Assembly (NCBI GenBank): GCA_002342685.1
Contig: DDQN01000038.1
Location: 1 to 7,779, forward strand
DNA length: 7,779 nt
Direction: 5' to 3'
DNA from: Vibrio sp. UBA2441
GTDB lineage: Bacteria > Pseudomonadota > Gammaproteobacteria > Enterobacterales > Vibrionaceae
The position numbers were made by a program, and so were the translations under genes. The notes under the pieces were generated by a model. That model was not told the DNA's origin. It searched no databases and worked only from the letters and a program-made list of their open reading frames with translations. Of the stretch, positions 5,620 to 7,779 are shown one piece after another (position 1 is the stretch's first letter; the number at the start of each line of letters is the position of its first letter).

Positions 5620-7779
5620 ATGGCTCAAGAAATTAAAGTAATAAATAACAAGCATGCCAAGAACCTCGCTGACTATGTGGAACAATACAAAGTGCAGTTT
5701 CACGAGCGCCTTGCTGCCTACAATGCGGTTGGAGATTTGGACTGGGATGCAGGGTCTTGGCACTTCGGTGAGAAAGGTGTTGCATGGCTTAAAGAATCCA
5801 AAGACCACGGCTTTAAATGGGATGGAGTATCAAGTCGCGTTAAGGGTCTTTCGAAAATGGAAATCTCTAAAGATTTTCAGGACTTCATGCGTGCTTTCCA
5901 CATGCATCAGGTCGTTACTTCAAGTGGCTTGCCGTCAGGTTCAACCCTCGATAAGCCATTACAAATCATGAAGCGCTGGTACTGGGAAATGGTCACCGAG
6001 ACTGGTCAGACACACCCAATGTATCTCACTGCTGACATCATTCATGCTTCTATGGATCGTCACAAAGAGAATTCAAAGAGTGCCCCTAATGTAAGCGACT
6101 ATTGCGATGTTGCGGTGTATATGATCAAACTTCTTCGCAGGTATGATTTATTCATGGTTAATATTGAGGTCGAAAATAAGCACCCTTGCCGTAACGCCAG
6201 TAAAAGTACGGAGAAAATGAAGATTGCCGCTGAATTAAGCCCAGACGACACGCCTGACAGCAAACTGATTTCCATTCGTGCATTCATGGCTGTTATTGAG
6301 CTTATGGCACTGGCTGAAAACGACTATCAGCGAATCTTCTACAACATGCTGCTACTGTGCATTATCTGTGGTTTTCGCTTTCAAGAAATCATGTCATTGG
6401 AAATGGATTCATTGGTCAAAAGGGAGATTACCGATGATAGTAAACGTCAACACGCCATTGACCAAGGTTGGCCTACTTACAAGCTCGGTATCGAGTATCT
6501 TGGTGCAAAAAAAGCGGGTTGGCGAATTCACTGGCTAGCACCCACCTCTTATCCAGTGGTTGAGATGATCTACAAACAGGTTGAAGAGCTGACCGCAGGA
6601 ATCCGTGAAACTGTCAAAGGCTTCAGAGACTCTGACTTCACCAACTTTTTACCAACTAAGATTTTCGAGCTATCCGAGGAGCTAATTGAGTGTCGTGAAC
6701 TTGATGGCATCATGTTTACTGGTACAGGTGGGACGCGAAATACTCTACACAAATCTATTAATGTATCTATGAAGAAGTTTACGGGGCATGAACCTACTGT
6801 CATCCCCATCCATAGCCAGTTGAAAAAATACTACTTCACAAAGGAGCAATTGAATGAGTATGTGCATCAGCGTTACGCCCAAACGAAGAACTTCACGAAG
6901 GGTCACCAGTGTGTATTGTCTCTAAAAAGCGGTGGTGACTGGGAGCACTTTAACTACGAAGACATAATGTTCATTATGCCGGAAGGCGCTTTTGGCATTG
7001 ATAGGGATTTTGTTTCATTACAGAGCATCGTTCCTCTAGATGAGCATTCCGTTGACGCATGGTTAGGTGGTGCTGATAACCGTAAATCCCTCTTCGACTA
7101 CTTCAATCTGTTAGAAGATGACGGCTCTCGTATCCAACTAAAAAAGCATGTACCAAGGCATAACATCAATACCTTCTTGGCTATTGCAGGTGTAACTGAC
7201 CATATTCAAGCCATTTTGATGGGTCGGGTTGATATCACCCAGAACAAGCATTACCAACACCAAGCTCAATCACAGTCTTATCAGACAGCTTCATTAGCAA
7301 TGAATATGCTTGAGAAAGCATATGATGAGGGTGAAAAAGCTCTTACGAAGGAAAGCCAGTTGTCTCTATTTGACGGTGATGGGAAGCCTACATCTTCCCC
7401 AGAGCCATCGGTTCCGGCAGCTCAAGAACCTCTAAAGACTGAGGTTAGTCGCCGTATGTCAGCTCTAGCCAAGTCAGCTATGCCAACAAAAAACACTGGG
7501 GTTGCTAACGTTAAAGCATCAACTTCAATGGCTATTAATCCTAACCTAAGCGTGGAGCACAACCTTAAGCAAAATATGCAGACCTTTGGTGAGACAACTC
7601 CCGAAGTAGCTCACTACATGGAAAGTGCAATTTCGAATGATTTTCTCCCTGAACTAAAAGCTGCCCACGAAAAACTCGTCGAGCAAGGCATGGGGCAAAA
7701 GGCGAGAGAGCTGCTTGAAAGACATGCAAAACTACACCCCCTAGGGTTTGGTGCTTGTACTGCGTATTCCGGAGCATCG
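5620..7779 (+). CDS. intB: Large tyrosine recombinase, third of the trio (IntB-like), 3' end outside the window
   Basis: 720 codons are open to the window edge with no stop. The ATG at 5620 follows directly on the TAG of the previous gene, with AGGAAG 11 nt upstream. Residues about 1-230 are a helical DNA-binding part. The catalytic features are Arg253 in ICGFRFQEIMSL, Lys297/298 in YLGAKKAGW, His510 and Arg513 in HVPRHNINTFL, and Tyr545 in KHYQH. The usual His/Trp nine residues before the Tyr is Arg536 (MGR). A large insertion (about 315-500) separates the first Arg from HxxR. After the domain comes QLSLF (580-584), the bacterial beta-clamp-binding consensus, in a Pro/Ser-rich linker. Another helical region (about 620-705) leads to LGFGACTAYSGAS at the edge, possibly the start of a Cys-containing module. 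Recombinase identity is firm; the symbol is by analogy with SEs. Confidence 0.85.
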   Translation, partial: MAQEIKVINNKHAKNLADYVEQYKVQFHERLAAYNAVGDLDWDAGSWHFGEKGVAWLKESKDHGFKWDGVSSRVKGLSKMEISKDFQDFMRAFHMHQVVTSSGLPSGSTLDKPLQIMKRWYWEMVTETGQTHPMYLTADIIHASMDRHKENSKSAPNVSDYCDVAVYMIKLLRRYDLFMVNIEVENKHPCRNASKSTEKMKIAAELSPDDTPDSKLISIRAFMAVIELMALAENDYQRIFYNMLLLCIICGFRFQEIMSLEMDSLVKREITDDSKRQHAIDQGWPTYKLGIEYLGAKKAGWRIHWLAPTSYPVVEMIYKQVEELTAGIRETVKGFRDSDFTNFLPTKIFELSEELIECRELDGIMFTGTGGTRNTLHKSINVSMKKFTGHEPTVIPIHSQLKKYYFTKEQLNEYVHQRYAQTKNFTKGHQCVLSLKSGGDWEHFNYEDIMFIMPEGAFGIDRDFVSLQSIVPLDEHSVDAWLGGADNRKSLFDYFNLLEDDGSRIQLKKHVPRHNINTFLAIAGVTDHIQAILMGRVDITQNKHYQHQAQSQSYQTASLAMNMLEKAYDEGEKALTKESQLSLFDGDGKPTSSPEPSVPAAQEPLKTEVSRRMSALAKSAMPTKNTGVANVKASTSMAINPNLSVEHNLKQNMQTFGETTPEVAHYMESAISNDFLPELKAAHEKLVEQGMGQKARELLERHAKLHPLGFGACTAYSGAS

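Larger units (their letters stand above)
2238..7779 (+). mobile_element. Left part of a tyrosine-recombinase-trio integrative element (SE-like), truncated at the window edge
   Basis: Three consecutive, co-directional, overlapping or abutting genes all encode large tyrosine-recombinase-fold proteins and fill the rest of the window. From memory, strand-biased circularizing integrative elements (Tn6283 and relatives in Vibrio) carry intA, tfp (tyrosine recombinase fold protein), intB and srap in this order at one end. Here order, sizes and an altered middle protein agree. Srap, any cargo and the right end lie outside. The left boundary is not defined. Tn554-like and RIT elements are the other multi-recombinase families, but Tn554 has two recombinases plus a small TnpC, and RIT proteins are much shorter. 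Confidence 0.6.

Noticed and set aside
5315..7777. Several short frames on both strands across tfp and intB (72-105 aa)
   Set aside because: All overlap the long plus-strand frame that carries the recombinase motifs and runs unbroken from 5620 to the edge.
2469..7779. RIT element, Tn554-type or gamma-mobile-trio (GmtY/X/Z) identity
   Set aside because: RIT recombinases are much shorter; Tn554 has two recombinases and a small TnpC; in the gamma-mobile trio, as I recall, only some members are recombinases and the middle one is small. All three here are large recombinases.
1..7779. CRISPR array, tRNA, rRNA or riboswitch
   Set aside because: No regularly spaced repeats, cloverleaf or conserved RNA core was seen on either strand.

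Overview
The window looks like plasmid-type (or prophage-like) DNA from a marine gammaproteobacterium, most likely Vibrionaceae or a relative such as Shewanella. This rests on moderate base composition, AT-rich intergenic DNA, and proteins that read like Vibrio accessory genes. No RNA gene, CRISPR array or DDE insertion sequence was seen. The species is inferred, not shown.

Left part (1-2237): a small replicon-like block. A three-gene minus-strand operon (1702 down to 518) holds two unrecognised small genes and a 230-aa winged-helix protein, probably a replication initiator. Just beyond that gene lies about 500 bp of non-coding DNA. It has a likely terminator (406-436), one perfect and two near-perfect DnaA boxes, and a run of five perfect hairpins (117-290). 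This is the arrangement expected of a theta-type origin lying downstream of its Rep gene. At the far left a new minus-strand gene starts (ATG at 16) and leaves the window. A small HTH repressor-like gene (1977-2237), resembling the repressors of Vibrio filamentous phages and plasmids, is transcribed away from the operon.

Right part (about 2240 to the end): three tightly packed plus-strand genes, all large tyrosine-recombinase-fold proteins. They are 509 aa, 551 aa and at least 720 aa; the third runs off the window with no stop. The first two overlap by 35 bp, and the second and third abut as TAG-ATG. Each protein has a different active-site set: IntA-like R..K..HxxR..W..Y, Tfp-like R..K..NxxR..H..Y, and IntB-like R..K..HxxR..R..Y. 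The order, the sizes and the catalytically altered middle protein fit the intA-tfp-intB core I recall for strand-biased circularizing integrative elements (SEs, e.g. Tn6283 of Vibrio). The fourth core gene (srap) would lie beyond the window. The names are assigned by architecture, not by alignment.

How it may work: a strong sigma70-type promoter (2401-2429) drives the trio. A perfect 12-bp palindrome sits just after its predicted start, and its 9-bp core recurs just upstream of the HTH gene, so the HTH protein could control both. IntB carries a textbook beta-clamp-binding pentapeptide (QLSLF) behind its catalytic domain, and IntA ends in an acidic DEDIPF-containing tail. Together these suggest a recombination machine tied to the replication fork.
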